Below are positions 5,643 through 7,197 of a DNA stretch of 7,197 nucleotides, in pieces (the stretch's first letter is position 1; each line of letters begins with the position of its first letter). The translations under genes and the position numbers were made by a program. Origin of the DNA: Leucobacter sp. (lineage in GTDB: Bacteria; Actinomycetota; Actinomycetes; Actinomycetales; Microbacteriaceae); assembly GCA_031178565.1 (NCBI GenBank), contig JAPSIU010000140.1, forward strand, positions 1-7,197, read 5' to 3'. The notes beneath the pieces were generated by a model. The model saw only the letters and a program-made list of their open reading frames with translations. It made no database searches and was not told the DNA's origin.

Positions 5643-5661
5643 CCATCGGTCAATCCATCGG
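5643..5661. repeat. Direct repeat CCATCGG x2, 12-bp period
   Basis: CCATCGG occurs at 5643-5649 and 5655-5661, between the two divergent genes and just upstream of the regulator's probable promoter. Spacing near one helical turn would suit a regulator binding on one DNA face. The role is a guess based only on location and spacing. Confidence 0.35.
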
Positions 5662-5688
5662 CACTTTCGCGAGTTTCCGGACAAACTG

Positions 5689-5703
5689 TATGATTGGCTC
5701 GTG
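5689..5703 (+). promoter_or_regulatory. -10 box TATGAT placing transcription start at the GTG: leaderless mRNA
   Basis: TATGAT (5689-5694), one mismatch from the consensus -10, is followed by six bases and then GTG 5701. Transcription normally begins 6-8 bases after the -10, that is at about 5701, so the regulator's mRNA would start at its own start codon. No Shine-Dalgarno is present upstream of 5701, which agrees. No convincing -35 is seen; leaderless promoters in actinobacteria often lack one. Confidence 0.65.
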
Positions 5704-7197
5704 GATCCAGGGATCGAGCAGGGGCGGACCTCGTCCCCCACCGTCGCCGACGTGCTCTCGCTCCCCGAGCTCGGCGCCGGTGAACCGGAGGTGATCGCGG
5801 GCCGCGAGGGCCTCGGTCGCCCGATCCGCTGGGCGCACGTGGTAGCCGGGACCGGCGCGACCGCGCTGCTGGACGGCGGTGAGCTGATCCTCACGACGGG
5901 CGCCGGCTGGCCCCAGGATCCCGTCGCGCTGGGGGTCCTCGCCGAGACGCTTCTCGCCGCGGGTCCCGCGGCGGTCATCCTCGAACTGGGAGGATCCTTC
6001 GACACCGCGCCCGAGCGGCTCGTGTCCGCGTGCGAGGCCCGCACGATCCCCCTCATCGTGCTGCGCGGCGAAGTGCGCTTCGTGCAGATCACACAGCGCG
6101 TGCACCAGCGGATCCTCGCAGCCCAGAACGAGGCACTCGCGGCACGGGCCGAGGTGCACACGATGCTCACGGAGCTCGGCCTGAACCGCAGCCCGGTCGA
6201 CTACGTGATCCAGCGCCTCTCGGAGACCCTGGACGCGCCCGTGGTGCTCGAGGATTCGGCTCACCGCGTCGTGGCGTGGGCCGGGTCCGGAGAGGACTCG
6301 GAGGCGGTCCTCGCCCCCTGGGTGCGGGCGGAGGGGCGCGAGTTCTCGCTCGCCGACGGCTGGGAACGCGTGCCGGTGGAGGCCCAGGGCAAACGGTGGG
6401 GCCAGCTCACGGCCCTGCCGGGACCGCCCCACGCCGCGGGGAGGCGGACCGTGCTCGAACTGGGCGCCTTCGCGCTCGCCCTCGGCAGGCTCGCGGACTC
6501 GGGGGACGACCAGTGGCTCCAGCTCAGCTCGAAGCAGCTGTTCGATTCCATCCTCAGCGGGCGGTACCGGCGGGACACGGAGCTCGCGGCGCAGCTCGCG
6601 GCCGCCGGGCTCCCCATCGAGGACCGCACGCTCGTGGGGGCCGCGCTGCGCGGCACCGGCGACTTCGGCGCGCACGGGTCGCTCGAGCGCGCCATCCTCG
6701 AAACCGCGCTGCGCCGCGCCGTCGCACCCGAGGGCCGTGCGATCCTGACCCCGGATGCGGGATCGGACGAAAGCGGAGGAGCGTTGGGCCGCCCGATCCT
6801 GCTCGCCCTGCTCTCCTTCCCGCGGGGGGACTCGCGCGTCGATCATCTCGGAGGATCCGACGCCGTGCCGCCGCTCGCCTCCCGCCTCGCCCGCGAACTC
6901 GAGATGCTCGTCCCCTCGACCACCCCGGCGGCTTGGCGGGCCCACCTGAGCCTCGGGGTGCCCGGCGGCAAGATCCGGCCGCTCATCACCTCGCTCGAGC
7001 GGGTGCGCGCCGCCGGGCTGCTGCCGCCCTCGGCGGCGTCGGGCCGCGTCACGGTGCAGCAGGCGGAGCGCCAGCCGCTCGCCTATCTCGTGCGCGGACT
7101 CTCGGCCTCACCCGAGGTGCAGGAGTTCGCCGCGGACGCGCTCGGACCGCTCATCGCCCACGACGAGCAGTCCGGCCCGACGCCGCCGAGGGCGGCA
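5701..7197 (+). CDS. PucR-family transcriptional regulator (3' end outside window)
   Basis: 499 codons run open to the window edge. Start GTG 5701 is chosen because the PucR domain begins at once (TVADVLSLPEL, 14-24) and a -10 box sits exactly for a leaderless start. Residues about 14-140 are the PucR N-terminal sensor domain: GLGRPIRWAHV (37-47), ALLDGGELILTTGAGW (55-70), PAAVILELGG, IPLIVLRGEVRFVQITQRVH. Residues about 150-265 hold a linker helix and a GAF-like or degenerate region (LDAPVVLEDSAHRVVAWAG). Residues about 290-470 correspond to the CdaR-type GGDEF-like domain, without GGDEF signature residues. It ends with RGLSASPEVQEFAADALGPL, the helix that in the family directly precedes the PucR C-terminal HTH, so only the DNA-binding end is missing. 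PucR proteins activate purine, amino acid and amine catabolic genes in response to a metabolite. Divergent placement suggests it controls mmsA and the aminotransferase; beta-alanine or a related amino acid is a plausible inducer, unproven. Confidence 0.88.
   Translation, partial: MDPGIEQGRTSSPTVADVLSLPELGAGEPEVIAGREGLGRPIRWAHVVAGTGATALLDGGELILTTGAGWPQDPVALGVLAETLLAAGPAAVILELGGSFDTAPERLVSACEARTIPLIVLRGEVRFVQITQRVHQRILAAQNEALAARAEVHTMLTELGLNRSPVDYVIQRLSETLDAPVVLEDSAHRVVAWAGSGEDSEAVLAPWVRAEGREFSLADGWERVPVEAQGKRWGQLTALPGPPHAAGRRTVLELGAFALALGRLADSGDDQWLQLSSKQLFDSILSGRYRRDTELAAQLAAAGLPIEDRTLVGAALRGTGDFGAHGSLERAILETALRRAVAPEGRAILTPDAGSDESGGALGRPILLALLSFPRGDSRVDHLGGSDAVPPLASRLARELEMLVPSTTPAAWRAHLSLGVPGGKIRPLITSLERVRAAGLLPPSAASGRVTVQQAERQPLAYLVRGLSASPEVQEFAADALGPLIAHDEQSGPTPPRAA

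Noticed and set aside
5534..5653. 40-residue N-terminal extension of mmsA from ATG 5653
   Set aside because: It has no family resemblance, would run through the divergent control region, and lacks a ribosome site, whereas ATG 5533 has one at 7 bases.
2213..5794. Very long plus-strand open frame (over 1100 codons) covering the aminotransferase and mmsA region
   Set aside because: It is antisense to two genes with complete, unmistakable protein families. Its translation is Arg/Ala/Val/Asp-rich low-complexity sequence, the usual mirror frame of GC-rich genes.
5690..5794. ATG at 5690 as start of a plus-strand gene
   Set aside because: It is out of frame with the PucR protein and overlaps the TATGAT box; that frame ends at 5794 without recognisable content.
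5650..6945. Minus-strand open frame of about 430 codons opposite the PucR gene
   Set aside because: The plus strand reads a continuous PucR-family protein through the same bases. The minus translation has no recognisable domain and low-complexity composition.

Overview
The window is very GC-rich. Its genes have strong G/C bias at third codon positions, Shine-Dalgarno sites of the AGGAG/GGAGG type, and at least one probable leaderless GTG start. Together with gene content typical of actinobacteria (HxlR regulator with a lipid-binding-like tail, DHFR-like RibD_C protein, PucR-type regulator), this suggests an actinomycete, plausibly of the Microbacteriaceae. The taxonomic placement is inference.

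Layout. (1) Bases 1-155 hold the 3' end of a plus-strand membrane protein gene resembling the tripartite tricarboxylate transporter permease TctA, which appears to end early. (2) Bases 156-512 lack an intact gene. They contain an extended inverted repeat, a minus-strand stretch that reads like part of a winged-helix regulator without a start, and a promoter with two tandem operator-like palindromes. (3) Bases 513-2426 carry a plus-strand cassette: a VOC/glyoxalase-fold protein, an HxlR regulator only 2 bases downstream, and a dihydrofolate-reductase-like (RibD_C) protein. (4) Bases 2427-2632 form a convergent gap with a two-copy 23-bp tandem repeat and a 15-bp perfect hairpin, probably a shared terminator. 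(5) Bases 5533 down to 2633 hold a minus-strand operon: CoA-acylating (methyl)malonate-semialdehyde dehydrogenase (mmsA/iolA type), then a class III aminotransferase 27 bases downstream. (6) From 5701 to the window end runs a divergent PucR-family regulator, cut off before its C-terminal HTH.

How they may work together. The aminotransferase can turn an omega-amino acid (beta-alanine, or 3-aminoisobutyrate) into a semialdehyde, and the dehydrogenase can convert that to acetyl-CoA or propionyl-CoA. The divergent PucR-type protein is the natural candidate activator, acting in the 167-bp intergenic region. The VOC/HxlR/DHFR-like cassette looks like a separate, self-regulated stress or detoxification unit whose substrate is unknown. 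I see no RNA gene, CRISPR array, transposase or phage gene. Nothing here is clearly a new system; the most worthwhile items are the tandem operator, the leaderless promoter and the scar-like region before base 420.
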